Source: Cinclus cinclus
Taxonomy: Eukaryota; Chordata; Aves; Passeriformes; Cinclidae
Assembly (NCBI RefSeq): GCF_963662255.1
Contig: NC_085055.1
Location: forward strand, 8,625,102 to 8,689,101
Direction of reading: 5' to 3'
Length of the DNA stretch: 64,000 nt
The notes beneath the pieces are model-generated. The model made no database searches. It was given only the letters and a program-made list of their open reading frames with translations, and had not been told where the DNA came from. Position 1 is the stretch's first letter. Each line of letters begins with the position of its first letter. Both the position numbers and the translations under genes were made by a program. Shown here piece after piece: positions 11,691 through 24,784 of this stretch.

Positions 11691-12582
11691 CTCATGGTAG
11701 GCTGTGATCTCCCATGGGACCCCCTTCCCAGCTGCCCCCTGGGCTCCCAGGGGGCTTCTGTGCCCTCCAGCAGAGCGGGGCTGGGGTACGTCCGTCGATA
11801 TTGAAAGCTCCAGTGTGGCTGGGCAGGCAAAAACATACAAAACCTTAGTGGAGGAAGGCCATCCATGGGGACAGGAAGGAAACAGCATATTTGATATTAA
11901 GATGCTAATCCAAGAGACAGAAAACCACATCCCTCTCACCTGCTTCGATACAGATTTCACCACGGATTTGGGCAAGCCAACCCTGCTGTGTCGTGGTTTC
12001 CCCTCTGTAAACTGGAGTAATAACTCTTCCCTGATTCAGCTGGAGGTTAAATCCATTGCTGTTGGTGAAGTGCTCAGGTGTCAGTAATGGAGTCCTGTGA
12101 GCACTGCAGAGAGCTGTGCTGCTGGTTTGGAGGTGGCATTATGAGATACACGCTGGAGGGCGGCTACAAGCCTGGCAGCACTAAATCCTCACTGTGGGAG
12201 CAGCATTTGAAGTGCAGAAGTGAAACGTGAAGTGAAAGCACACGGCGTAGCGGGGACTTAGGAGCAGGACTGGACTTGGAGCTCAGGACTGGGTCTGTCT
12301 GGGAGAAGGGAGTTCAGGAACCCTGGCCACCTGCATCCCATGGCCATCAGGGTGCTGGTGTGCCCCAGTTGTGATGTTGGCTGTCATCCTGGTGAGAGAT
12401 GGGGTTTGCCCATCCCACCCACCACCATCTGAGTACTTAGTTTTATTTATTTTTTTTTAACCTTCCCTTCTGCTGCTTGCAGGAAGGGTTTGAGGAGAAA
12501 AGGCAAAAGATGTGTTTGAATTAAGAAAAACTTCCTGGAAAAGCAATTCACAGAAGCAGCTTTTATTGTATTTTTCTATTGT

Positions 12583-12604
12583 CTGGCAAAAAAAAAATTG
12601 CCAG
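12583..12604. repeat. Perfect 7-bp hairpin with A8 loop
   Basis: CTGGCAA (12583-12589) and TTGCCAG (12598-12604) are exact reverse complements separated by eight A. It is too short for a microRNA precursor and has no known role. It is recorded as local structure only. Confidence 0.5.
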
Positions 12605-14437
12605 TATTTTTTATCTGCTCTTACATTAACGTGCTAGGCTGAAGGCTGTAGGTGAAACACGACTCATTGTGTGGACAATCCTCTTATCTTCTATTGCTTT
12701 GTGGACCAAAACTACAGGGTAAACCAGCAAAACTGTCGCTGCTCTCCTACCCACAGACACACCTCAGGCACTGGTCTCTGTTAGTGATGCCTTCCTGCTG
12801 TTGAGTTTTCTTACCTATAATTATCAAAAACCTTTGAACTATTTAAGCCTCCAATTGCTCTTTTGGGCTGGTGACCCCCAGAGCCGCCCTCACCTTGTGA
12901 AAGGGCAGCAAAGGCTGTGGCAGAGGCTGTGGGGTGAAGGCAGCCTGCAGTGCTCTGTCCCTGCTGCTGTGTGGGCTGTCTTGTGGTGGTTATTAATGCC
13001 TCTGCTTTGCTTACCCAAGTGCTTAGATGGTTCAATACATTTTCAGACCTGTCCTTACACTATTGTTGGGAAAGATTCATTAGGACTTTGGCTGGAAATT
13101 ATAGTGACAGAGCTGGGTAATTTATGGCTTTTCTTGAGGGTTGTGCAATTATTCAATAAGTGTCTTTCCTTCCTCTACCTCCCACCAGCCACTTGTTGAA
13201 AATAAATATTGAATTTATTTGCGGAAAAGTAACCATTGACAAAGCTGTGAATGGATGGGAAAAACCCGGCAAGGCTCTTTGGGTCTCTGCTTATTTTCCC
13301 CTGTGGGGATGAATGCTCCCTCCCCTGCTCCTGGCTGCATTTGCGTTGCTCCCTCGGCACTGTTGCCACCATGTCTTTCCCATCTGCTCCTCACAGGATC
13401 CCTGCTCCCCCCCAAACTGCCAAGTTTGGTGTATTTATTGCTTTCTCCCCTCCTCAGCCTGTGATGGGAAGCTCCCCAAAGCCAGTGCTGGGGCTGGAGT
13501 GCCCAGCTCTCAAAACCACCAAAAGCCCACCAAAGCCTGGTGTCTCCCAAGTGTCAAAACCACTTGCCAGGGCCCTGCTGGCATCTGAACCCCAGCCCTG
13601 GAGCCACCCCCTGCCCCCACAGTGCTCCCCTGTTCAGTGATCATGTCTCTCAACATCTGCATCTCTTTCAAAGGCACCTTAGATCTTTTTCATTTCCAAG
13701 TACCCGCTGATGGGACCTGTTAACCCAGGTGAAGTCCAGCCCCATCTCCACAGCTCCTCTTGGCTGGTCTGGGCAGCACTAGAGAGAGGGAGAAGCGGGA
13801 AGCTGGGGCCATCCCCAGCTGAGCAAAGCAGCAGTTCACCCAGTCCCAGGGGAGTGACAGCATTGGGGTCAGGCACCATGTGGACCTCACCAGACTGGCT
13901 AATCCCGTTGGACCTGGGCTCCTCGTGGGACTCCCACCTTCCCAGTCTGCTACAGAGCAGCCATCCTCTGGGATGGCTGATCCCTGCGGGGGGATCAACA
14001 TGCTATTTCACCTTACCTCGCTGTCAGGTTATTCAGCTGGATAAACTCCTGGGAGGCCTCATTGGGCTCTTCCCCTGGGAGATGAGGAGAGTCCCTCTGA
14101 GGGCAACCCCAGCCTGCAAATCCAGGCTCTTGCTCCGCAGTTCCTGTCAGAGGAGATGCTTAGTCTCACCTGGCAGACCTGATCTGTACTGATCCCCGTG
14201 CCTAACCATGGGCAGGGTTCTTCTGTGCCTGTGCAGTCCCTGGGCTCCCTCAGGGGAAAGTGAGGCTGAAAAGTGCCTGTACCAAAGTGAAGCATCCAGG
14301 GCTGAGCATGGCACCCTCTAATCCCACTGCAAGAGGGATTTCTATGCAGGGGTGCCATCGATGGAGGTATTGGCACTAGAGCGTTTCCCCTGTTATCTCT
14401 CCTGTTCCTTTGTGCTTTAACATTCTGTTTGAATTAG

Positions 14438-14892
14438 TGGGGCCTGTTCCTCGCAGCGTGCATGACTATGCATTTGTCTACTTTGGATTTCATCCGCCAT
14501 TGACTGGCCCATCCATCAAGCTCTTTTCAGGCCTTTTGAAGTTCCCTGTAGCCTTCGCTTGTTCTGAGCACTCTGTGCAGTTTGGGTCCTCTGCCAGGTT
14601 TTTCTTATGACATTTTTCATTCTCCTTTTCCAGATCATTAAGGCATCTCTTTAACACCCGTGGTATTGACACAAAAACTTGGGGAGCCTCCCCATGGGTA
14701 TCATAGCCTTCTGGAAGGTAGCCCTCGTTAATATATGCTGTTTTGCCTCTTTGCTTCCAACCATTAGTGTTACTTTTTCCATTTGCTTTGCAAATGTTTA
14801 ATTCCCTTAATAGTCTCTCGTAAGGGACCCTTGTCAAAGAGCTTTGAAACCCCAAACATATGAAGTCAAGTAGTTCTCCATAGTATGCCCTC
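14438..14892 (-). mobile_element. Ancient CR1-like LINE relic, antisense, RT domain
   Basis: On the minus strand a frame of about 146 codons (14490-14930) contains, around residues 18-50, GELLDFICLGFQSS and RVPYERLLREL. This is the arrangement of CR1 reverse-transcriptase motif A and the following helix, normally written VDIVYLDFQKAFD...VPHxRLLRKL. The catalytic Asp of motif A is replaced by Gly, so the copy is dead. The + strand carries the expected antisense words of the region after motif A (TTTGTCTACTTTGGATTTC, CATCCGCCATT, TTTTCCAGATCATT). The relic is old and partly deleted. The edges are approximate. Confidence 0.65.
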
Positions 14893-15379
14893 CTGACAAT
14901 GGAAGAAACCATCCCAGCAGATAAAGGCACGAACTCCTTTCAGGAAGCCAGGATTGCTTGCTACTTTCTTACTTACTTAATTTACAGGTTTTAAAATTCA
15001 GCTTCTTATGAGCACCTTCATCTCTAACCAGCAATTCAGTTCTCACAGCCCTAAAGAGAGTCGTGTCTCCATGCCTGCCAGAGAGCAAGCTATTTCCCTC
15101 ACTGGCTCTTTTGTTAGCAGCCAGGTCACTTGGCAAGTGAGAGCCATCAGAGCCTTCGGGTATTTCGCTTTCAACTTCAGAAGCTTTGTGCTGGCCAGAC
15201 TTATACAATTTCTGCTCCTTTGGCATGGCTCTTTGTAGAAATATTTCATTGTTATCACCTGAAAATAATGGGCATCTCTCTGCTATCCCTGCTAGGCATC
15301 AGCTGGTCTAAAAGAAAACCCTCCTTGGCTCTCCTACAACACTTTGGCCTGCCCTAGCTCTTCCCATCACACCCCAGTG

Positions 15380-15560
15380 ATGTCGATGCCGGCAAGTCAA
15401 GTCACGCAGCAGTGCCGAGGGAGCAGGATGGGGCTGATAAGATCCCTGCTGAAGCTGGGCTGGCTCTGAATTACAGGTACAGGGTAAAAACCTGTTTCAC
15501 CCACCTCGGGTGATTCATGCCTCTCCACTCCCGTGAATCATCCTGGCTGTTGTGTAAGGC
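15380..15560. promoter_or_regulatory. Candidate regulatory element with inverted TGATTCA pair
   Basis: TGATTCA at 15511-15517 and TGAATCA at 15534-15540 form an exact inverted pair with 16 bases between. Upstream lie CTGATAAGATCC (a GATA-type TGATAAG, near 15434) and TCAAGTCACGCAG. The flanks contain CpGs preserved in otherwise CpG-poor DNA. The combination suggests a cis-element; no function is proven. Confidence 0.25.
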
Positions 15561-16159
15561 TTATGCTGCTCGTGTGGCAGGGATGTATTTTCTGTGGCTT
15601 TTATAAAGTTCTGCACAATTTATACATGCTGCTTCTGCCTTAAAACATTTACACTCTTTATCCAAGGCTTTAGGATTTATGGTGCCTTTACCTGGGACCC
15701 TGGGAATGGTATCAACTGGTGGGATGATCCTTGGGCCAAGACACTGTTTATTGCTATCAAAAATAATCCTGCTCTGCAGATATTCCTGACCACAAGGAAG
15801 GGAAAACTGCTGTTTTCTCTCCAACACCTATGCCCATGAATCTTTAAACAGGAGGAATTATTTTCCCGAATACTGTGCATTGAAGACATTTAACTCTAAG
15901 AATATGTGACAGCTCATCAGACGAGGAAGCGAGATGGTTTTGGGGCTGTGGAGGGAACACCAAGTGCCTTTTCTGGGAACAACCCCTCTGCTGGGAATTC
16001 CTGCAGCTGCCAGGCAGGAAAACCAACGCTGTTTAGTAATGGGGTAACCCCCCTCTTACCCGGGGTATCCTGTGCCCAAGCAGCTGGGGGAATTCCCTGG
16101 TGCAACCGCTCGCACTGGCCAGGGCTTGAGGTTTTGTGTTTTTTAAACAGTGTGTGGCG

Positions 16160-16440
16160 ACTTTTGCCTAAACTTCTCCAGACAGACCTTTTGTGCCAGA
16201 TTACCTGTCTAGCTGGGCTCTTATCGACATGTTTATCACTGCCGCCTCTCGCTGTCAGCACTGTTTATAGGCAGGGGAACCGAAACCCTATGCTAAGAAA
16301 TTTCCTCCTCCTCTTTTCTTTCAAATCTGCATCTGTTCCAGACTCCCTTTCATTAGAGACCACATGAAAGACAAAATAATCCCAGGCTATCAGGCACAGA
16401 AACCTTCGCAAGGTAAACTCTCTGCTGGTAAATAAGGCAC
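16160..16440. promoter_or_regulatory. Candidate enhancer
   Basis: Non-repetitive sequence holding CTCTTATCGACATG, TTTATCACTGCCG, CTCTCGCTGTCAGC, TGTTTATAGGC, and further on CATTAGAGACC and ACAAAATAATCCC. It mixes GATA-type (CTTATC, TTATCA), FOX-type (TGTTTAT) and homeobox-type words with several retained CpGs. Composition of this kind is frequent in conserved developmental enhancers. Conservation is not testable here. Confidence 0.25.
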
Positions 16441-18179
16441 ACCCTGGCTGGGGCTCTGCCCTGGCACCCAGGCAGGTGTTGTCCAGCCCCTGTCACCTGC
16501 ATCTCTGTTCCTGGATACCTGCAAGGCCTTCAACACCCACCGGGGAATTTGCAGACCCGCGGTGAAAATTCACAGTGCAAAGTAATGTTAGACCCCAGGG
16601 ATTTCTTCCTGCACTTGCATCCCTGTTGTTGTAGTGGTGCACAGTGAATGCCCCCGGGGAGGCTTGGGTGGGGGGGGGAATGCGATCCGTGCCTTTTTTA
16701 CCTGTTGTAAAAATATTTGTAGAGTTGCAGCAGGCTGTAAAGAGCAATTTCTGGGGAGGGAGGAGCAGGGCTGATACCGATTAGGCAGGAAATGGCTCAG
16801 TGTGGATGGCATCCATATGGGAGAGCTGATAGATTTGGCGTCTTGAAGGCATCCCTTGATGGATCCACTGATAACCTGGCAGCAAAACAGACCTGGGCTC
16901 TCTGATTCCCTGCCAGCAGCTGAGCCGCAGCTTGCTTGCTTGGCCTTCCTTAACACCTTTCTGCCAGGAGAACTTGTTGCCCTGCCCTGAGGACCAGTGG
17001 CCTCATGAAATCCCTGAGGGGCTCAGCTGGCCAGTCCTTGCTGTGCTGCCTGCCGGGGATGCTGCTCCAGCTCCTACCCTTTGAAGGCTCGGTGTGAAAT
17101 CTGGTCGGAGTTTAGGGAGGCAGAAGGGCAGCTTGCAGAGCAGCCTGCGTCCTTGGGATGAAAAAGCTTCATTTTGCAGCTCTGGAAAGAATCAGCGCAT
17201 TTCCAGGCTGGGCTCCTGCCTTCCATTGGAGACAGATGGAAAGTGCAAAACATGGGGAAGGTGTCCAGCTGCTCTCGAGGACCAGCTCTCAGGCATGGGT
17301 CCCACTCCTTGTCTTTCTCTGGGCAGTGTAATTTCATGGCCCACCTTTTGTGCACATCCAAAAAGTTCAAGGCCAGCATGGAGGTGGTGGGAAGCCAATG
17401 GCCCAGATGTCTTACTGGAGACCCTCATGGTGACTGGGAACCCAGTGAGGCTTTCTTATGCCAAGGAATGGTGGTGCATCCTACTCTGTGGTGGTTTTCC
17501 CCCTCTGGAAATTTGCAGCAAAAACAAGAGGATTTCAGAGAAAAATCAAGATGTAGCAGGATGATGACTGGAAAGGAAGCAAGATGGAGAGAATGGTCAT
17601 GTAGCAGAGGGCAGTGGTCCTTTGCAGAGATGAACTGGAGACTCGGGAGGCAGAAGCCATTTTGTGTGTCTGCTGGTGCTTAGTGCTGCTGAGGGTCTAC
17701 ATCCTCCTTCAGAAGCCCCTACCGGGTTGATCAAATACAAAAGATGAGACTGAACCCTGGTATAGTTTGGCAGGAAAGTTTTTTACATGCCTCCTGCATG
17801 ACTCACTGGGTAATACTTTTGGGGGAAAAAAACCTGTCAGCGAAGTTGTGCTTCCTTCCATGCTTCCAAACAGGTCAAGATCAGTGGATTGACACCCACC
17901 TCCTTGAACTTCCCATCCCTCCCTCCCTCAAGAACCCATGCAGATCCCAGGTGAAGTGTGACTGGGCTCTCCTGTGCTGTTGAAAAATTTGTGCCCAGAT
18001 TAAAATGAAGCTCCTGTAGCAGAAGGTGAGCTGTGTGATGACTGCCTTAAAGATGCCCCGGGTTAAAGCAAACCTGATGGCTAAAATAGATCCCCCAAAA
18101 GTGGAGGCAGCCCTCCCACTCACTGGCTGCATCAGCCACAGCAAGAGCTGCTTGCTCCTGCTTCAGGGTCATGGCCTCC

Positions 18180-18350
18180 TCAGCTGCGAGTTGGGACAGT
18201 AGCTTCCCTGTGGTTATTTCTGCGATAACTTATTTCAGGTTTTTATGATGCTTACAAATTGGACAACATCTTAAAACATAATTCAGGCCTTAACTGGCTT
18301 TAAATGTGTGTGATTTTACAGGGATGTGTAAAATACTTTTAAGTGTTGGT
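18180..18350. promoter_or_regulatory. Candidate enhancer, AT-rich island
   Basis: Runs through GGTTATTTCTGCGATAACTT, TTTATGATGCTTAC, ATAATTCAGGCC and GGCTTTAAATGTG. It is AT-rich against GC-rich neighbours, unique in the window and free of simple repeats. It has no coding frame. Weak, composition-based call. Confidence 0.2.
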
Positions 18351-20639
18351 AAATTCCAGGGACTGGAGCTGTGGGCAGATGGGGAGGAATGGAGGGTCCA
18401 GTCCCAAAATGGTTTTGAAGACACAGGCAGGGAAGCAGCAGTTGGGAGTTGTTTACAACCATGAGGAGCTATGTGGTTTGAGCAGGTTGTAGACCACACA
18501 GCAAAATGTTTATGGGGAGTGAATCCGTGCCTCCTCTTCCCCTTAAAATTGGTTTAATTTGTACAAATTAGCTGTGTAGCCAAGCACTTGATGCTGATAC
18601 ACAAGAACTGCTGTGGCAGGGAGATGGCTCCCAGGTGCTGGAAATAAAAGGGAGCAGATGAACTGGACTGAAGTTGTGTTCCTCAGGAACATTAATCAGC
18701 ATGGCAGGAGCTGGCCATGTGAACTGTCTTGTGCCTTTGAACAATCCTGCAGCAACTCCTTTCTACTGGGAAGGTGGCTGCTCCACTCCTGCTGCCCCAT
18801 TCAAGCAGCAGGTGTGGGTGGGAGGCAAACCCGACCCTGAGGATTGTTGGGTAGGGGATGGGTGTGCAGCAGTGAAATAGGGCTGCAGCCACCCCACCTC
18901 TTGCCTGGGGCAGGCACAGGATCTGGCAGAGCTGAGGTGGCTCCGATCTCTCAGGCAAGACTGTGGCCACACAGGGGATGGGTTTGCTGCCACATGTGTT
19001 ACACAGCAGTTGAGTGAGGACAGCGTCCCAAGGGTGGCTTGCAGAGGTGGGTAGGGAGGGTTCTGTCAGGTACTACTCCCTTCCTTAATGAGCGGGAGGC
19101 ACCGCTCTGGCTGGGATTGGATTTGCCAATACTGACAGAACCAGGGCTGCTAACACAGTGCATGGTCCTGGAGCAGAGGCACCCAGGCGGATCACACTGC
19201 TGAGATCGAGCTGGGATTCGGTTCTTGCCCTTCACAAGCAAGAAGGTGCTTTGGGTAAGCAAACATGATCCCATGGCAAGGAGCTGGAGCTGATCAGCAG
19301 GCAGTGCTCCAGGAAAGGTGCTGCTTCCAAGGAGGGAGGCAGGAGGACTGTCCCAGGCAAACTGGCTGTTTCAGGTAAAGTCTTGGTGAGCAGAGCTTGG
19401 GGAGGTGGGAGCCGCACAGACATGGCACTAGCCTGTGTGCCTTCGTCTCCAGCAGGCAAAGAGCAATGTGGGTGTTTGTGTTTGCAGAAATAACAGTCCT
19501 GTCTTGCTCTTTCCCTTTGTGAGGGTGTAGGCACTTGACTGAAATGCAATCCTAGGAAGGGCCATGGATTTTGGCTGTTGTTGCAGGCACATAAGGAAGA
19601 TGTTATTGTCAAGTGCTCCCCTCCATCCTGGCGAGAGGTGTTGCAGAGGTGGCTGGAGCCTGCAGGGAGATGGGGGGCGACAGGGAAACCCCTGCACAAG
19701 GCAGGGTGGCAGCAGAGAATCCGGGGGAGCTCTTTGGCAGGTAATCTGCCATCACAACAGCACCCATGGCCAGGCTGGCCTGGCCGCCAACATCTTCTGC
19801 CAGGCTTGGATGACTGCAGCCGCCAGTCTCATCACAGAGCCCACGTGAGATTTCCTGCCTGCATCGCTTCCAAAAAAAGCAACTTCTAGCCCACAGGAGA
19901 AAACCGAGCGTAATGGTAGAGACGCTGTGATGATGCATCGTCTCACTGACACCTACCCATATCTGCAGGAGGAGGGACCCGCCTGGGCAGCCCTGGACCC
20001 TGCTGCAGGGATGGGGTGGGGGGGGGCAGCTGTGGCCACCTGGTTTATTGATACTGTGAGCTTTCAGAATCCCATCGGTGGAGCAGGAGTGTGTGATTGA
20101 CATCCCTCCAAAGGAGATTGCTCCAAGAGACACCCCAAGAAAGCTTTGTATGAAGCTCCTTGGGGACAGGCAGCGTTGTGGGATCCCATACTCCATGCAC
20201 AGCTGATGCCCATGAAATGCACTGAACTCTTTCAAGGCTGCCCCAAGGGTCAGTGAGAGGTTGGGGACCAGTGATACTGTCCTGGGCTCTGACCATGTGC
20301 TGCCAGCAAGCTCTGAGTGCCTCAAACACAACAGCTGTGCACCCAGCAAATATGCTGGAGGGAGCCTGGGGGTGAACTGTGAATCTGGGGAGGACTCCAT
20401 CCCCGAGTTTCCTGCAGGGCAGGTTTGCAGGCAGAGGGGAGCATCTTAGGGAGGTAACAAGGCGCTGACAAGAAACGGTTTGTTTTCCCCAATGGGGTTT
20501 CACAGCTCCCTGTGGAGCTGTCCATGGGGACAGGGGAGCCCCGAGGCAGGGAGCACCCCACAGGGCCGAGGGCTGGTCTCACTCACAGCAAAGAGCGCAG
20601 GAGATGCTGGCTGTTGGTATGAACGCAGCCCAGCTCCGC

Positions 20640-20720
20640 CATAAGGAAGTGATTGAAGCTTTCACGATCTGTTTAAGCAGTGACATATGTTTCCTGCAGG
20701 CGCTGCGTGCTGCATGCCAG
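20640..20720. promoter_or_regulatory. Small candidate regulatory element
   Basis: The segment contains AGTGATTGAAGC, TTCACGATCTG, TTTAAGCAGTGACATATG and GTTTCCTGCAGGCGC. It lies in CpG-bearing sequence that continues to about 20820. It looks unlike the flanking CTG-rich DNA. Very tentative. Confidence 0.15.
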
Positions 20721-23700
20721 CGGATGAGATACGGCCCCGCGTCCCTGCCTGGCTCTGCCAGGAGTGGGGCTGGCCCCATCCCCACGGCCGCGTTTGATAC
20801 AGCCACGGCCGGCGCTGCCTGTGTGGGAAGGGGAAATTGCTCCCACGGCAAAGGGAAATAAACATAAGGAGACCAGCCCTGACAAAAAAACGTGTGTTTC
20901 TCTGGTCTGGGGCCCCACTACAGGCGAGAGCCACATGATGTGCAGTGGGGCTGGGGATAAGGAAGGGGAAGCTGGGGCTGCGGTGATGTCTGCAAACTCC
21001 CTCTCATTTAGAGGGGTCCCTCCCTCCAGGTCTCAGCTTTCAGTGCTGAGACGTCAGAGGAGCCAGTGCCAGGGGAGTTGTGGGGTATGGAAAAGGTCTG
21101 ACTGCCCAAACCATCGAGCTCAGGTGAGGTGCTCCACCAAATTTAGAAGCAGCCAAAGTGGGCTGAGTGATTTCCCTGGGGTGAGGACTCTCCTCTGGAA
21201 ATTGCAGTGGCTGAGCAGCCAGGCACTGATACTCAGAATCAGGTTTGCATGGATTCCAGATCCATCCTCACCTGCAGACCTCAGCTCTTTCTGCCCCATC
21301 CTTCAGCACGGGGGAAGTAATTCAGAAGATAAAAGACTGACTGGGGACCTTGGGCCAAGAGTGTGCCAAGTTTGTGGAGTGCTGGGGATGCCATGAACTA
21401 GGCAGGCTGGGGATGGCTGAGACATCAGGCAGCTGTGGAACCGTGAGCAAGAGAATTTGGACATCATTCAGGAGCTGGAAGCAGGTGATGGTCCCCAGGT
21501 CTGAGAAGGGCGTAAGCAGCCGGGGTCTGTGGGAACCTTTGCCAGTAATTGAGGCCATGCAGAGGGCTTAGCTGGAGAAAAGGGAGAAGGCAAAGTGTTG
21601 AGAGAGATGCATAGCTGGGGGCTGCCAGAAAGGATGCAAGCCCTGCTGTGGAGCAAGATTCATGGCAGCTGGTGAGACTGACATCCACCCAGACACCCAT
21701 GCAGCCTCCAGCCTGTCCAGGATGAGCCTAAAGATGGGTTTGTAGGCAGAGCTTGTAAACTTGGTGTAGGAGTGAGAGAGAGATGAAGAGGCTTTACAGT
21801 TGAGCTGAAAGCCCCAAGAGCTTTTGTGATTCCTAAGGACCAGTGTCTCCCCAGCATCAGTAGCCTGTTGACTACACCAACAGAGCAGAGACAACAAGGA
21901 GCAGGGCTTCCCATCCCTTACTGGGGATTTTGGCGTTAAAACATAGCCTTCTTCCTTAGCTAGAGGGCAGAGAGCCCTACAGCCTCCCTGTGCTGCAGGG
22001 CAGCACCAGCTCCCTAGTTTTCCCATTAGCTCCCACATCCTTCAGCAGTGAGGCACCAGGCAAGCCAGTGCTCACCTTCAGAGCAGCAGTAGTCCAGCCT
22101 CAATGTGTGCCTTTCCAACAAGGAAGATCAATTTTATGAAAGGACTTTTGTCCTTCTGAAGTTTTCTTAGTGCTTTTATCCCCTCATTTATCCACATTGG
22201 GTGCATTTATCTGCAGGATTAAAGGCATTTCTTGGAGTAGTTTGGAATATCTCCTTGTCTGGTGCTTACCTGGGTTCAGGAGCCTCCAGCTCGTGCCTTG
22301 TAGTGCTAGTGCAGGATGTCAAATGATACCTTGCTCCAGGAGGCTGCACTGAGTCGATGAGACACTTTGAGCATGTGTGTGTGTGTTGGCAGGAGCTGTT
22401 TTGTCAGGAATCGGCATCACCCTCATGAAGTTTCACGGCTGCAATCGGCAGAGGTCTCCTGTCTGCACAGCCAGGGCTTTCTCGGCAAGTTTCAGACATC
22501 CCAGGCCCATGTTCGTTAGCAGGTAGCCAAGGTTTGCTGTGACTCAGTGCAGCCGTTTGCTCCAGCACTGGATTACCTTCACACGTTACAAATCAGTGCC
22601 GAGTTTCTCCACGGTTTTGGCACTGGGCAGGTGCCTGGAGCACGTTGCAGGGAGGAAAAGACTGGGGGAGGCGGAGCAGGTGAACTTCTCTCTTCCAGCT
22701 CTGGAACAAAGCTTCTACTCCTGGCTGTAGCCTTTGTAGGGAGAGGTGACGTTCTTTGCCCTGCTGGCAGCACTGCAGTGAGATCTGCAGTGCCATGGCT
22801 CTGTCAGGCACATGCAGTATCATGACTGCTTTCCCCAAAAGTTGCTCCCTGGCAGGCACTGAGGCAGCCCACACTGAGCAGTGGTTGATCATTCTCCGTG
22901 TAACTGCTAGAAATGCCTAAATAATTCATTGAAGGTTTGGGGAAACAAAAATATTTTGCAGTGAGTGATTTCTTGCAGTGATGTTGTACACAGCTGAAGC
23001 AGCTCACAGGCAGCCACAACAGTGTAGTGTGGACATCTTGGGCCCAGGCTTTTTCCTCTGACTTTTTATTCTATTTTTTTTCCCCGACTTTTTTTTTTAG
23101 TTTTTTTTTTAACTGTTCTGACTCTGTCACTGCACAAACATGATGGTTTATTGTTTCTCAGGGAAGTGGAGTAAGGTGGTTGAAACAGAACATGGGCTGG
23201 CAGCAGGGGAGCAGGCAGGGTCTCATGAGACCACCACAGCCTTGCTTGGCCTGGCTCTTTGCACTGTACACAAGAGCCATGGGGACATCAGAAACTTCTT
23301 CTCCCAAAACCTCGATTCCAGCAATGGGGCTGGTGGCACCAAGCCAGGCAGACCCCTCCCCAGCCAGTCCACATGCACTGATGACAAAGAGCTCCAGGAA
23401 ACCCGTCCCAGACCCAGCGTGGGCAGGGGAAGGGCCCAAGAGCTTCATGCTGATAGCAGTGACAAGGAACTCCTGTTTCTCCAAAGGCATCTGGGAAATG
23501 TCCCCAACTCTCTGTCCCTGGCATGTCCCAGTGCTGGAGGCGGAGGCGGCAGCTGAAAGCAGGGCTCTGGCTCTGTGGGTGCCCCGGGGCAAGGGGCAGG
23601 AAGTTCTCTGAACTGCTCTGGGCAAGCATCACCCCAGGGCTGGGCTTTGGACATGGTGGAAAGTTCATGCCCCAGCACTAAGCTGCTACTTGTGTGGGTT

Positions 23701-24784
23701 CCTAGAGGAAGCTCATGCTGCATCCCCTCCAGCTCCTGCTTGTCACTCTGTTAAATTTCCATTTTAACATGGAAACAGCTGTTTTCATGGTACCTCTGTG
23801 TTATTTACACAGTCATGCATTCAATCCCTGCTGAAAATCACGTTATGCACTCCAGCAGCACCCCGTTGTCTCGCAGGTGCCAAGTGGGTGGATGTGGAAG
23901 TGATGCCAGCCCTGGGGTCAGGCCACCAGCACTCCTCATGCCTTGCCTATGGCCACCCTGGCAGTTTATGGTGGAACTAGGATGATTCAAGGGGGAAAAC
24001 CTGTCTCAGGTCCAGAGCAATGGCTATGGATGAACCTGTCTCCATCCCTGTGAACTGAGCCCTACAAGCCTGAGAACTGGATGCTTGATGCACATCAAGG
24101 GACAGAGACAACAACTGTTGGCTGTGCTCAATAATGCTTTGTTCTTGGCCCAGGAAGCAATGAAAATCCTCCTGCTTTGAAGCCTGAGGAGGCCTTTTTA
24201 TTATATCCAGGGCTTCTGGAAAAGGAAACTCCAAGTGCTTTCCCATAACGTGATAAAAAGCTCTCCTGGCTGAGACCACGGCAACTTCTTACACGTGAGA
24301 GCAGTGAGTCAGTGCAGCATGAGGCTGAGCTCAGTGCTTGCCCAGCCACTGGAAATCACTGATTACACGTATGTAACTGGGATTTGAAAGAACCTTGATG
24401 TGAGTCCTGTTGACCTTGCACTTCACCCCAGAGACCTGGCAGCTGTGGTGCCTGGTCCATGTTAGTGCCTGGTCCTGTGGCCATAAAGCAGTGGAGGTTG
24501 AGCAGACCCTGGACCTTCTGTGCTGGTTGGGAAGCACTGGAGAGGTTCAGGTCATGCAGCAGAAGAGAGTCCACGAGACTCTCATGTCTGCACCTGAGAG
24601 TGGGCAGCTGTGGGCGAGTGCTGGGGTGCATGGCAGGATCTCCTGCACTCATGCAAGGATGCTCCTGGGTCAGGAGGCTGCCAGAGTATCTGTGGCTTCG
24701 GGGGGGCTGGAGTTGCTCCCCATCCTTTCTCATAAGGCTGGGGCACAGTGGGTCCTCCTTGGCACAGCCCCCAGCCTGGCTGGG

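Larger units (their letters stand above)
8591..14437. other. Intergenic sequence, no gene recognised
   Basis: No exon or RNA gene is visible. An AT-rich run at 8590-8650 (TATATAATAG, TCTATTATATATTC) continues from the CR1 end. Pyrimidine tracts occur near 9030-9060 and 12445-12465. A self-similar AT-rich segment (11505-11690) and a small perfect hairpin (12583-12604) are listed separately. The rest is GC-moderate unique sequence with short open frames on both strands and no recognisable domain. Confidence 0.6.
14893..24784. other. Intergenic sequence, no gene recognised
   Basis: About 10 kb without a supportable exon. Four AT-rich islands at 15380-15560, 16160-16440, 18180-18350 and 20640-20720 are listed separately. 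A perfect 16-base palindrome lies at 18555-18570, a short GT run at 22374-22387 and T-rich tracts at 23070-23112. The longest open frames (for example 19609-20400, minus) overlap equally long frames on the other strand and contain no recognisable domain. Confidence 0.6.

Noticed and set aside
12583..12604. Hairpin as a microRNA precursor
   Set aside because: A 7-bp stem with an A8 loop is far too short, and there is no extended pairing around it.
18555..18570. Perfect 16-base palindrome TAATTTGTACAAATTA
   Set aside because: About one 16-base palindrome is expected by chance in 64 kb, and the surrounding sequence gives no further support.
19609..20400. 263-codon minus-strand open frame
   Set aside because: Composition is that of translated GC-rich non-coding DNA, several other frames overlap it on both strands, and no motif is recognisable.
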